A DNA stretch of 64,000 bases from Tretioscincus oriximinensis (GCA_022410635.1 JAJVDF010000436.1:1085929-1149928); one strand, 5' to 3'. Shown: positions 33,253 to 43,815, counted from the first letter of the stretch. A program made the numbers and translations. Notes: generated by a model from the letters alone, not told the origin.

Positions 33253-33806
33253 TACAGGGTGCTTCAAAAAATGTATACACACTTTGAACTTCCATAGAAA
33301 AATTATTTACTGTTCTACAAAGTTAAATTTCAGGAAATTAGAAAGTTTAAAGTCCAATGTAAATAAAATGTAAATTAAAAATGTTAATACTGTTCAAATC
33401 GGGAAATCCTGAAATTTAACTTTGTAGAACAGTAAATAAATTTTCTATGGAAGTTCAAAGTGTGTATACATTTTTTTTAATAAAGCTTTATTGAAAACAT
33501 GAGGTTTACAATGAATTATTCTTGAATAACATTATGCAATAAACAGTAAATAATCTTAAATATTATTGGCACTAAGTAGACTAAAATAGTAACAACTTAA
33601 CAATGACCAGAAAACAGTAACTAAAACACATAGAGTTATTGTTTACCATATCAATAGGATATATTGACTATATCATAACTTTATTATCAAGAATAAACTA
33701 ATCTATGGAGAAGGGCCAGTGGACTGAGGCAATGAGATCAAGGAGAAAGGAGGGCCCTGAAACATTTTCTGTTGTAAAAGTGTATACATTTTTGAAGCAC
33801 CCTGTA
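33253..33806. mobile_element. Mariner-like MITE with long inverted arms, split by a retrocopy
   Basis: The left end TACAGGGTGCTTCAAAAAATG and the right end CATTTTTGAAGCACCCTGTA are inverted repeats, flanked by TA on both sides (33251-33252, 33807-33808), the Tc1/mariner target. The left arm (33253-33334) pairs almost perfectly over about 80 bases with the right arm, which is split: 33405-33475 and then 33780-33806. The interruption is the inserted segment at 33476-33793. Without it the element would be about 235 bp with a roughly 70-base loop. Arm identity is very high, so the element is fairly young or homogenised. No transposase frame. Confidence 0.85.
33476..33779 (-). mobile_element. Poly(A) retrocopy inserted in the mariner-like MITE
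   Basis: The inserted segment is bounded by a 14-bp direct repeat GTGTATACATTTTT (33462-33475 and 33780-33793), a target-site duplication of LINE-type length. Read on the minus strand it ends in CAATAAAGCTTTATT followed by an A run, that is, a polyadenylation signal and poly(A) tail. About 300 bp of AT-rich sequence precedes it, starting ACAGAAAATGTTTCAGGGCC. It has no long open frame. This looks like a 5'-truncated processed transcript (3'UTR retrocopy) or a LINE 3' end; the source gene was not recognised. Confidence 0.65.
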
Positions 33807-33808
33807 TA

Positions 33809-34165
33809 TCTTTGTAGGATTATCAAGCATCAGCATTTAGCAGGTCATATCTACATTTTGATACCCTTGACTGTGTTTTTGGAGGCAGGGCAATTTTGGG
33901 GGAAGGAGCTAGAATTTCTGTCTTTTATTTTAAAAGATGTATTCCTGGTTTTGTCCTGCATTTTGCTACTTCTATCCTGTTTCCAGTTTTGTGATCTAAT
34001 TAATTTGTCCCCACCTTCTGGTCCATGAGTTCTTAAATATGATACTTGCCCCAAAATGTTATCTTCCCAGCTGCTTTTCAGTTTTTGAAGAAAGGTAGCA
34101 GGGGAGGCAGATAATGGTTCATCACATTTTAGGGTAACGAAGCCACATGCAGTTTGGAAAACATT
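33809..34165. other. Sequence between MITE and Penelope tail
   Basis: No repeat recognised. Two opposed frames (33705-34028 forward, 33851-34228 reverse) cross different repeats and are rejected. Confidence 0.35.
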
Positions 34166-34178
34166 ATATTCCTCAAAT

Positions 34179-34297
34179 CTGAAGAAGTAGATGTGTCTAC
34201 GAAAGCTTATGCCACCCACTTTTCTCAAGTTAGTCTCAAAGTGCTGCTAGCTCCTTTGCTGGACTTTCTACTAGACTAACATGGCTATTTCTTTGAA
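34179..34297 (+). mobile_element. Solitary Penelope tail with 13-bp target duplication
   Basis: A 119-bp unit identical in plan to the tail downstream of the Penelope coding region at 44645-44768. It starts CTGAAGAAGTAGATG and ends GGCTATTTCTTTGAA. It is flanked by the 13-bp direct repeat ATATTCCTCAAAT (34166-34178 and 34298-34310), so it inserted as a stand-alone retro-unit. Its first 40 bases contain CTGAAGA, then a 5-bp stem (GTAGA/TCTAC), then CGAAA and a 2-bp stem GC-TTAT-GC. That is the order of a hammerhead ribozyme core, although the residue expected to be U before the cleavage site is C. Hammerhead motifs are known in the long repeats of Penelope-like elements. Confidence 0.8.
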
Positions 34298-34350
34298 ATA
34301 TTCCTCAAATGTTACTGAAACTACATGCACATAATTTACCTTAATAGGAT

Positions 34351-34470
34351 CAGTGGTGTAGCTAGGCTCCAGGGAGGGGCCGGGGGCAGGACGGATAAAT
34401 CAAGTGGGCCCCCAGTAAATTTTTACATTTTTATTTTATAAACAACCAAACAACCAGGGGATCCTGACCT
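34351..34470 (+). mobile_element. hAT-like end fragment
   Basis: Begins CAGTGGTGTAGCTAGGCTCC, a classic hAT terminal inverted repeat, followed by the usual GGGGCCGGGGGC / GGGCCCCC-rich subterminal region. No matching right end was found nearby, so the right boundary is a guess. Confidence 0.55.
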
Positions 34471-35786
34471 TATCGTAGCTTTTCCCCTAAACAGGACAGT
34501 TTTCCAGCTTCAGATGAAATTCATACTATGAAGACTTCTCAACTCTGTCAGTACAGAGCCTTCTAGTTGAGGATGTCACACTAGTAGACCTTGAAGAAGC
34601 ATTTGACTAGTAGATCGAACCATTTTGGGTATCCCGGCCTGTGTGGATAGAGTGTTCTAGGAGAAGCCTCTGCAATTTAACACATTTAGTTGGCCTCTAC
34701 TATTTTGAATTTTTAATACCACTTGTTTAAGATATACTGAATTAGCCAGAGTGAATTTAGCATCATAACCTGCTGCGAAATCCTTTTCAGAGGAGCTTTG
34801 CTTGTGATCTCCTAAGCTGTTTGAAGACAGTGGCCTGAATACATGATATTTAAATCTCGCCAGGGGCATGTGCATANGGCCTACCTTCAGTGTTCTTTAG
34901 GTTTTTGAGATTATCTTAGAGGACTGAAGAGGCTAAGTGCATTTGACTGAACATAGTAGCTGCTTTAAACTCAGGAACATTATCTTATAAGGGCTCCTGG
35001 CTGAGAAATACTCTTAAGTTATTAAAATCATGGTTTTTAACCCACCTCATACTATTATACTATTAGCAGCACATATTCCTTGTCATGTACTTACTTTAAT
35101 GCATCATGCATTCAGGTACACATCTTTGTCAATGTCTTTCTCAAATATAGATATCACATTTGCACTTTTGGCACCCAAAATGGAGAAGTTTGATTTGCAT
35201 AATTCCTTTATGCAGAAGATAAATAATCAGACTAAAAAATAATACTAGATTTGTTGCTAAGACACAGGNTGAACTTGCAGCAAACTAAATTGAACTGGAC
35301 CCCAATGTGTTAGACTGTGATGGTGGCTGTGCAGAGCAGTCCTTGTTACCTTAGTTAAGATAAAANAACTTGTCAAATGTGATAGAGGAAGGCATGAAGG
35401 CAACACTTGTTTGTGTTCTGAGCCACCTGATGGTGTGCTCTAGGGTAGTAGGGAGCCCCAGATCACTTACTTAGCATTGACATTGGTGTTCCTGTCTTTG
35501 TGCAAATGACATCCTGCACAATAAAGGGCTATACAATAGTGTACAGTAATACTAAATTTTTACAATCATTGTAAATGGTTCTGGGATTTTTTTTTNATCG
35601 GAAACAATATATAAACATTTAAAATATTAAATAAGTATAAATGATGGTTGGCAACAATTAAGGTTTTTTTAAATGCAAAAGCCAATTTATTAATAAAAAT
35701 AGTGCTTAGTTTTTTAAAATAACATTCTGTTTCAATAAATGAAATGAAGATAGTTGCTCTTTATCTAATAAATGGTAGCAATATGC
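34471..35786. other. Intron-like sequence
   Basis: AT-rich, nothing recognised. A perfect TGTTGCTAAG...CTTGCAGCAA-type weak inverted pair near 35252-35285 is too short to call. Confidence 0.3.
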
Positions 35787-35794
35787 CCTTGAAC

Positions 35795-36096
35795 CAGTGG
35801 TTCCCAATCTTTTTTGAGTCTCAACCCCATTTAAACAGGCGCAATGGAAGGGAGCAAGCAANGATGGATGACAGTGTACACACAAAGCGCCATGTGACCT
35901 GACACAGGCAAAACCAACTGCAGTACGTACCTGCTGCACGCAACTCCATAGAGTGCAACAGGAACAACTGCAGTGCTTGCATAGCGTGTGAATTTTTATT
36001 TTTTAATTTTTTTTCCATTGGGCGGAGCGGCATGACCCCACAGAAAATCCTATGCAGTGACATTTGGGGTCACGACCTACAGGTTTGGAACCACTG
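35795..36096. mobile_element. Non-autonomous hAT (Charlie-like) element
   Basis: The left terminal repeat CAGTGGTTCCCAATC and the right terminal repeat GGTTTGGAACCACTG are inverted copies, with CTCAACCCC / GGGGTCACGACC subterminal blocks typical of Charlie-type hAT MITEs. It is flanked by 8-bp near-duplicates CCTTGAAC (35787-35794) and CATTAAAC (36097-36104), 6 of 8 matching, as hAT insertion requires. 302 bp with no transposase. It lies 88 bp before the candidate exon at 36185. Confidence 0.85.
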
Positions 36097-36184
36097 CATT
36101 AAACAGTTAACTTGCTTTATTGTGTTGCAACTGGATTTACCTTGGTATTCATATTGTATATAATTTTTCATTTCCTCTTTTCAG

Positions 36185-36233
36185 ACAAACATTCCCTGAG
36201 GCTACAGTGCCATTAATCTAAAGCATCAACAAG
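36185..36233 (+). other. Candidate 5'UTR exon
   Basis: A 49-base segment with a convincing 3' splice site in front (CATTTCCTCTTTTCAG at 36169-36184, a clean pyrimidine tract with no AG in the preceding 20 bases) and a strong donor behind (AACAAG|GTATGT). It contains no ATG and has stops in all frames, so it would be untranslated. On the same strand as the candidate first exon(s) at 530-717 and 1560-1706. No gene identified from the sequence. Isolated splice-site pairs of this quality also arise by chance, so confidence is moderate at best. Confidence 0.35.
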
Positions 36234-37844
36234 GTATGTCCTTAACAAAGAATTGTCTGTCTTCTACAATCAAACAAGGCATAGGGGTGGCCAGCAAACA
36301 AGAGCATAAGAGGGAACTCTGCTTTTTTTTGTTTTCTTCCAACCATCCAAAGTGTGATTTGCCTTTATTGAGTGCAGATCAATGCCAGAATTTTGAGCTG
36401 TGACCCACTGCATTTTAGTGGCTGTTGCTGATTAGATATAAACAAGTTCTTGGAAACAAAGAATGCCTGATGCAAAATAAAACATATCAATCATACATTA
36501 AACAGTTTCCTTCTTTCTGCTTTTTCACCTATTCTTGTGGTTTGCTGTAACTTTTCACAAGTGGAACACAGGGAAAATGATGAAAGACAGGAAATCAATA
36601 ATATCAATTGTTATCACCACCTTGACACTGAGCCCCCAAGCCCCTATTTCTAGCCCATGCCTAATCACAAGGGGGACCTGGTAAGGACCTGATAGCTCAG
36701 GATATCTTAGTTATCCTAGCTGAATGTCAGAGTTAAAGCTGTTGCTGAGTGTGATGGCATTCAGCAAACTCAATTACTGGCTCCTCTTCTGCATTTGACA
36801 GTGTTGACTGTCTCATTTACAGTTGCAGGACCCTGCTTGTTGAATGGATTCCTATGGTTCTGATCTTTTCCCAAAGCCAAGGGGAGCAAGATCAACAGGT
36901 GCTTCCTCATTAATTCCTTGCTTGAGGAGGCAGACGTTGCATGTTTTTATACTTCTTAATGAACATAGGATGAACTGTTTTGGCTGAAGATTTGTATTTG
37001 CATGAGCCTTCTATAGCTAGAGATATTCTTTATGTATACATAAATGATACCATTCATCAGAGGAGGGCCTATTTTGAGGAGGGCAGTATAATCTCCTGTG
37101 AGCCAAAGAAATTTGTACAATATTGTACTCCTGTGGAATGTGGCTTTGAATTGTCAACCAGGGATGGATTGTAAGCATTCCAATAATCACTCCAGGCTGG
37201 TATATAAAGCAGCCAATTGTGTATGGAAAAGCTGGTCCATTATATTGGAACCATTAAGCATGATGCAGTTTCACTGAGCACCCAGGAGCAGCTTCAGTAG
37301 TGTGCTGCTCCTGAATTCCTAGTTAAAACAGNCCTAGCCAACCCTGTGTAGGATCATAACTTTTGTTCCCAAGCCCAATGTTGGGCTGGGCCAGGCCACC
37401 ACATTGGGCAAATCTGGGTTGGTGTGACCACTTAACCTGGACCCATATAATTCACACCAATCCAGAATGATTGTAGTGAGCAATGTGCACTCTGAAGAAA
37501 TAGTCATATGATGTGAACATGCAATTGTGAAGAATTAAAACACATTATACTGTACATCTTTGTTAGGAAAAAAATACATCAAACTGAAAGTAGTATCCTC
37601 ATAATTTAAGCAAATGCTAACTGAGCCAGAAGAGCAACTGAGCTGGAGAATATCCCCAGGACAGTGAAAATAAAGTCTTCTGAGCTATCGGGATCTTGGG
37701 GATCCAGTCATTATTTTTGCTCAAAATACAGGCAAACTGAAAGTCCCCTGTCAATTAATATCCTACCCTACAAATATCAGCAAACAGAAGTATTTGTTCC
37801 TCATTTGAGGTTAACCATAGGATGGTAATTATATGAATTTAGGG
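36234..37844. other. Intron-like sequence
   Basis: No gene or clear repeat. 37255-37480 has inverted blocks (CCCAATGTTGGG...CCACATTGGG; GGTTGGTGTGACC...TTCACACCAATCC) that may be a worn MITE. Confidence 0.35.
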
Positions 37845-37925
37845 AACTATATTTTGTATTTAGTTTTTCTAAGCTGCCCTGAGTGAAGAGATAATGTGGC
37901 CTATCAATAAAAATAAAATACACAT
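37845..37925 (+). mobile_element. L2-like tail scrap
   Basis: TCTAAGCTGCCCTGAGTGAAGAG then TATCAATAAAAATAAAATAC follows the plan of the L2-type LINE 3' end but is worn and short. Confidence 0.4.
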
Positions 37926-40148
37926 TGTAGCTTCAAATAGGATTTTTAAAATGGCAAGCTAGGAATATGTTCTTATCATATTACTTGCCTCTCCCACTAT
38001 GCAGGTTCTAGAAAGATAAATGTACTGGCAACTTATTTGAGAGTTCAAGGAGAGAAAAGACTGAGAACCATGTGTGTTTTGAACCAGAATACATGCCCCA
38101 GAGGCACGCAAAGGATCTTTGATCTTAAAAACATTGGAAATCTGCAGCACATGCGTACGAAACAAATAATCAGAAATGCAAATATGGTATGGTGCAAACA
38201 AAGCACTTAGCACATACATTGATAACTGCTATCACAATGTAAATATTTTAATGGGGTGCTGCTTAGGCAGACATAATGCTTCTAGGCAGAGGGAACCAAT
38301 TCAGTTCTAACAACCTACCCTATTTCTACAATTACCTGGCATTTTCTGGTATGAACTGGGACGCATTGTTCCTGGCATGGAACAAGGCTATTTGGGATGG
38401 CCTATTTCACAACAGCCCCTGTACTGGGCTCTGGAATGTATGGTTTGGAGCGCCCACCTCCATAATCTGGTTTATATGTTCTGGATANACTGTTAGACCT
38501 TGATGTTTTGGCAAAGCATACCAAAAGAGGATAAGGTCTCCCTTCTCCTGTTCCAGTGTGTGGAAAAGANACCTTAAGTCTCTTGCTATACGTGCCAGTA
38601 ATACATGTAAAAAAGATCCTGATCTTACAATATATTCTTACTAGTTCAATAATTAAATATGTGGTTTGTGTGGAGATCAGTATTCAAAGTCCCTTTCTGC
38701 ATAAGGTCTTATTCCTGATTATATCTCGGGATGCCATCTATGTGCTAGTGGTACGTTCCATTCAGAGGCTTTTTTAAGACCATGTGCCACTAGGTCTTTA
38801 TTCTGATATGTAATTCAGTAAAGCTCAGTATAGGTAGGACCCAAAATGCAAATTTGGTAACATTTCAAGGCATTGAGAGGTGGAGTCCCAAGAAGTTCCA
38901 GTCTGTACATAAGTAAAGGAGAGGAAGATAAGGCATATGCAAAACAAGTAATATTATCTAGGTGTTCAAAGGGGGAAGGCAAAGAAAAAGAGGCAAACTG
39001 AGTCAACCACCTGTGCTTGTTGAAATATAGATAAGAATGAAAGCAGGTAAAGGCAAGTTTNAAGGGAGTGACTGGCACTTTAGGTCCAAGTCTGGAGAAA
39101 GAAAAAGGAGCAAATATATTTCTTAAGGCAATTATGAGCTTTTTTGGTAGTGTGATACAAAATGGGGTAAAGAAAGATGAAAGGAGGCTTTGGAGCATGA
39201 AAGCTTTTAGCAGCAGAAATAATATTTCTGTTGAGTCCAGCTTTGCATTTCCAGTCCCAGAGGCCACAGTCTATCTGAGTAAAGGGACCCAGTCGCAGAC
39301 TTCTGGGGGCAGATTAAAGACATTATCCTAGCAAGACAGCATCAACACTCGTCTTCCCAGTTATTCTACCTCATAAGGCATTACATATTAATGGTGATTT
39401 GCATGGTCTTAGTCTGCTCTAGAAGATAGTTTAAGGGATCTGTTATACATGTCCCATTCCAGGCTAGCACAAGTCCCTTAGATCATTTTTTGGATAAAAT
39501 TATGGCCAATTGTGAATTAGGCCTAAGATACAAATAATGTTCCAGATATTTTCACTGTGTGTGTGTGATCTCAAAAAGGGGTAAACCACATTAATCCTCT
39601 TTCAGCAGGCTTAGCCAAGACTATGTCCATAAATGCAGAGAAAGTACCAGATGCCTTATGCACAAGCTAGGAGAGCATCCTGCATCCTACTAGCCCATAG
39701 AATTTATAGATACATTTTCCACAAAGGATTCACTGGACACTTAACTAGAGCTCCAGATTCAACATTGGAAGAAGCTGCATGATAAAATCGTGTCAAAATG
39801 GTAGCATTCAGTAATGGATTCTATCCCTAGTCTGTGGTCAGTACATTGGACTGGGAGTATGTGGACAGCATATTGATGAAATACCTGCATATTGCAGAAC
39901 ACAATGGGGAATCCTTTCTGGCAGTGATCTAGAAAAACAAAGAAAGTCTGGAAACATCAAAGGCTGTGAATGAAAGATCCAGTTTTCAAGGCCTGAAGCC
40001 TCGTCTGTGGAACCAGCAGCTGCACCTGGGTCTATGTAAAACACTCCGTGTGCAAACAGCCCTCAGTCTTGCTAAGGTTTGTATGGTCCTGCATAGATTG
40101 GACTGCCTTTCACATAAAGTTGTGGCATCTCTATTGCTATTAAGATAA
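37926..40148. other. Long stretch without a supported gene
   Basis: 38692-38762 (CCCTTTCTGCATAAGGTCTTATTC) is a half of the 'CCTTTCTGCAC' MITE. The 150-codon minus-strand frame at 38815-39267 lacks motifs, contains an N and is rich in Leu/Ser/Phe as expected of AT-rich antisense. Around 39830-40070 some inverted words (ATATTGATGAAATACC/CTGCATATTG) hint at another eroded MITE. Confidence 0.35.
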
Positions 40149-40150
40149 TA

Positions 40151-40226
40151 TACTGCACAAAACAATTAAGGGAACACTTTAACATACACTGTTATGTTAA
40201 AGTATTCCCTTATGTTATGAGCAGTA
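40151..40226. mobile_element. 76-bp Tc1/mariner-like palindromic element
   Basis: TACTGCACAAAACAATTAAG at the left and ATAAGGGAATACTTTAACAT reversed at the right make an almost complete hairpin: AAGGGAACACTTTAACAT pairs with ATGTTAAAGTATTCCCTT. It is flanked by TA at both sides. The same end sequence opens a separate remnant at 59085-59125. Too short to be anything but a MITE. Confidence 0.75.
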
Positions 40227-40936
40227 TATATTCTGGCAAAGAATTTTATGCTGGTTTGGTTTAACACCCAGTTCTTCTTTAGTGGAGACATTGCCATGAT
40301 GTTGTCCAAAGCAAACACTTTTTTAAGTCAGAGAAAACTAGTCCTGGGTAAATAAATTTTTAAAAAAGCATTCTGTATTTTACAATAATTCCCTATCTCA
40401 TCTCTACTTTCACCCATCTGTTTTCCTTGATCAGTGGATAGGACAATGAAAACAAACTGTTGCTCGGCAACAGGTAGCCCAGCTTACAAAGGGAGGTGGG
40501 TACGGTTATCAAAGATTCATATTTATTCATTCAAAAGATTGATAACACTATAATTTTTTAAAAGGCTAAATTTTCTTAAAAATGATTTTGATTAAAAAAA
40601 AATAGAAAGTTCTTTACTTATCAAGTTTTTCTTACTATGACTCGTTGTAAGATTCATTGGTTTTGGGAACAGAATTCATCCTGTTTTCCAAGCTAATATA
40701 TGTAGCCTGACTTCTGGTTAAAGTGGCCATCACCTTCAGTGTGGCATCATGATTTATGCTTGTAGACTACTACACTATAGTCACCATTCAAGTGGAGTTT
40801 TGTTGCTAACGTGTGGGGACAAAGACAGCTAAATAGATTGTAATGTTAAAAAAGAAGAAAACAACTTTAGAAGAAAGTTTGACTCCTATTAATTGCTGTA
40901 CTTTTCCCACATTAGATGCAGAAAAGATGCTCAACC
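40227..40936. other. Intron-like sequence
   Basis: AT-rich, nothing recognised. Confidence 0.3.
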
Positions 40937-41092
40937 AGACCTCCCACAGCAGTGCACCCTAATACTGTTCAGTTCTGGGTTAGCCAGAAGTCAACTTTGT
41001 TCAGATTGTTGCCTTCTGGATGACCTAGAACTGACCTTGCTCTACCACAACAATTACCCACAAAAGGCTGAAGCTGTGTGGGAGGTCTGNCT
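40937..41092. mobile_element. Palindromic MITE of unknown superfamily
   Basis: Left end CAGACCTCCCACAGC, right end GCTGTGTGGGAGGTCTG, an inverted pair 156 bp apart. The arms continue inward: TTCAGTTCTGGGTTAGCCAG is mirrored by CTGGATGACCTAGAACTGAC. The whole unit folds back on itself. No target duplication could be fixed. The overlapping open frame (40893-41279) is accidental. Confidence 0.6.
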
Positions 41093-41730
41093 AAACACCT
41101 CTGCTGCCTGCATTGGTTTTCATCAGGACAGGAAGCTGGATTTCTCTGGTTTGAGCTACCATTGTGGGCGTGAAACTGCTGTGGGAAGTCAGAATAGATT
41201 TCTGCTAGATTTGTTGTTTTTTATTTTATTTCTGCTAGAATTGCTGGCTTCTTCTAACGCTGAATACTTAGGAGTCTAGTTTCCCTTCCCCCTAATATTG
41301 TTGGCTATCGTAACAGACACTACTGTCCCTTCTGGATTTTTGTGTGTGTCTACAGCCATTGGGGAGGGTTGAATGGGGGAAAATATTTTCAGTGGACATT
41401 GTTTTTAAAGAATGATCCTTATGTCATGTTTTGGGACTTACACGTGTTTTGTGTTGAAAAGGAAAATTTTGCTGATGCAAATACAGCTGATGCAAAGCTA
41501 TATAGGGCCTATTCAGATTCGACAGTCAGCAAAGCTGAAACAATTGAGATGCAATGTACAGATGCCTCAAATTTCTATGGACCCCCATCTATCGAGCAAG
41601 GATAATACCCTGTAGATGTCTATGTTAGTGAAGAGACTAACAGGAACAAAGGTTTACCGTCTTTTTTACCAGAAACATTAATATCCTATAAAACCAAGGG
41701 ACAGATAATAAATGATTTTAATAATCATAG
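41093..41730. other. Intron-like sequence before the minisatellite
   Basis: Nothing recognised. The 87-codon frame at 41342-41605 has no motif. Confidence 0.3.
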
Positions 41731-41842
41731 ACTAATGAAGTAGATTGTATGAAAATCTACTAATGAAGCAGATTGTATGAAAATCTACTAATGAAGTAGA
41801 TTGTATGAAAATCTACTAATGAAGTAGATTGTATGAAAATGG
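41731..41842 (+). repeat. 28-bp minisatellite, four units
   Basis: Four head-to-tail copies of a 28-base unit beginning ACTAATGAAGTAGATTGTAT, almost identical: unit 2 has a single T-to-C change, and the last two bases of unit 4 diverge at the junction. Each unit junction contains ATCTACT-AATGA-AGTAGAT, a 7-bp stem hairpin. It ends directly against the 5' edge of the CR1 copy. Confidence 0.9.
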
Positions 41843-41847
41843 GAGGA

Positions 41848-42532
41848 ATATGTCTGAGCAGCAGCACAAGTGAGAAGGACCTGGGTGTTTTGGTAGATCA
41901 CAGATTAAACATGAGTCAACAGTGTGAAGCAGCTGCAAAAAAGGCAAACACAATCCTGGGATGAATCCAGAGGGGCTTATAATCTCACTCACGTGAAGTA
42001 ATTATTCCTCTCTACAGTACTTTGGTACGGGCACACTTGGAATACTGTGTTCAGTACTGGGGCCCCCAATTTAAAAAGGACATTGATAAACTACAGCAAG
42101 TACAAAAGAGAGTTACAAGGATGGTGAGTGGTCTGGAAACCATGTCCTATGAGGAACGGTTAAAGGATCTGGGGATGTTTAGTCTGCAAAAGAGAAGACC
42201 TGATANCTGTCTACAAATATCTGAAGGGCTGTCACAGAGCAGAGGGATCAATATTGTTCTCATTAGCACATGGAAGGACTAGAAACAATGGAATGAAACT
42301 GCAAGGGAGTAGATTTAGATTAGATATCAGAAAAAACTTTCTAACAGGNTGATAAACCAGTGGAACAGTTTGCCACAAGAGGTGGTGAGTTCACCTTCAC
42401 TGGAAGTCTTCAAACAGAGACTGGACAGTCATGTTTCTGGGATGGTTTAATGAATCCTGCATTNAGCAGGGGGTTGGACCCGATGACCCTGGAGGTCCCT
42501 TCCAACTCTATGATTCTATGATTCTATGAAAA
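41848..42532 (+). mobile_element. CR1 LINE 3' end (ATTCTATG-tail lineage)
   Basis: A plus-strand CR1 with the end of the reverse transcriptase frame. 42022-42215 encodes [26 protein letters not shown] and [17 protein letters not shown]; a frameshift then breaks 'RGDLI'. The 3'UTR includes CAGGGGGTTGGACC and GGAGGTCCCTTCC, and it ends with the octamer series ATGATTCTATGATTCTATG (42509-42528). Nearly the same text as 8281-8912 on the other strand, so both come from one recent subfamily. Confidence 0.93.
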
Positions 42533-43303
42533 GATGTAAAAGATCAAAACCTGTATGCGTAACACAAATAGTTAAGATATAGCTCTTCCTTTTTAATTTG
42601 CAAAATTATAATACAGTGTCTACCAAANTCTCTTGTCACATTTGTTTGTAGGGTGTTAAAGACAGCATAGCAATTCCTGTAAGACAGTTTCCACATGATT
42701 GTTTGAATGGAAGCAGTAGCAAAGGGAACANCCTTGTGAATAAGCATGATAATAAGAATGCGTAGTTCCCCAAAAGGATGTTAGAAGAATTGCTACAGTG
42801 CTAATTAAGTACCATATTATTTTGGGCTGGTCTGCAGCTATCTGGTTCTTGGGACGGAACCAATTGTTAAGTAAGACACCCCTAGAACGCAGCCTAGGTG
42901 GAAGAAAAAGAGGCTGTCCCAGCTGGCAGCTAAGAGAAAAATGGGAAGAGAGAACCATGGTCACTTTGGCAATGGCAATGTCAATTGCTTGCACAGCCAG
43001 ATTCTAATCCACTCTCCAGAGCAGAATCCCATTATAATAGGCTATAGTCTTGGTCAGTGATGAAGAAAAAATGCTTACTTGCCGCTCTGAAAACATGAGA
43101 ACTTACATGAGTTTGGATGGTTTTTTGGGGGATAACATGGAATCTGCATGTAAAGTACCAACTTAGTTCATTTGAGAACTGGGGGCCAAGCGCTAACAGC
43201 CAAGTTGGGTTGCTGGCTTTTATTGAAATAAAGAAACCCAGTCCTAAACCACCAAGATATTACAGATTAAGTGGGATTTGCTAGTCCATTGAAAAGTGTT
43301 AAG
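42533..43303. other. Sequence between CR1 and Penelope
   Basis: No family recognised. Frames at 42656-42994 and 42798-43007 are mutual antisense shadows. Confidence 0.3.
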
Positions 43304-43360
43304 CAGCATCTCTGTCCTCTGGATCCAAGCAGATGCGATTATATCTGAGAGCTGGGTGCA
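43304..43360 (-). mobile_element. Inverted fragment of the Penelope reverse transcriptase
   Basis: This 57-bp piece is the reverse complement of 43646-43700, the 'QALRYNRICS' region of the element that follows. The two share TCCAAGCAGATGCGATTATA apart from one base. It marks the 5' junction of the insertion and is an inversion typical of aborted target-primed reverse transcription. Confidence 0.8.
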
Positions 43361-43372
43361 GGAAACCTCTAA

Positions 43373-43815
43373 TTAGATTCTACTTAAGATTCATCGATTA
43401 CATGTTTATAATCTGGACTCACGGGGAGGACTCACTAAGGACATTCCACCAAAATTTCAATAGCTTCCACCCTACCAATAATCTCAGCTTGGAATGATCT
43501 AGGGAGCAAATTCACTTCTGGACGCCACCATAAAATTGCACGATGGACATCTGAGCACGACCCTGTATCGCAAACTCAATGATCGATACACCTACTTACA
43601 CGCCTCTAGTTTCCATCCTGAACACCCAACCAAATCCATTGTCTACAGCCAAGCTCTCAGATATAATCGCATCTGCTCGGATCCAGAGAACAGAGACGCC
43701 AAACTCCTGGAACTACAACAAGCATTCCTCAGGCTACAGTACCCATCACATGAAGTAAAAACAACAACAGGACCAGAATGGTACCCAGAATCAATCTATT
43801 ACAGGATTGATTGAG
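43373..43815 (+). pseudogene. Penelope-like reverse transcriptase, partial
   Basis: The palm-to-thumb part of a Penelope-like element (PLE) reverse transcriptase. At 43375-43420 the frame reads RFYLRFIDYMFIIWTHGE, where FIDY stands at the position of the catalytic YIDD box, so the second aspartate is lost. It continues LRTFHQNFNSFHP, then after a stop and a frameshift LSTTLYRKLNDRYTYLHASS, FHPEHPTKSIVY, QALRYNRICSDPENRDAKL. This is the characteristic PLE thumb text. The 43536-43814 frame ends with TGA. The fingers and N-terminal half are absent (5'-truncated). Inactive. Confidence 0.88.

Noticed and set aside
33851..34228. 125-codon minus-strand frame
   Set aside because: Crosses the boundary of the Penelope tail and its target duplication, so it cannot be an old gene.
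38815..39267. 150-codon minus-strand frame
   Set aside because: Longest frame outside repeats, but Leu/Ser/Phe-rich without motifs, includes an N, and no splice or promoter support.
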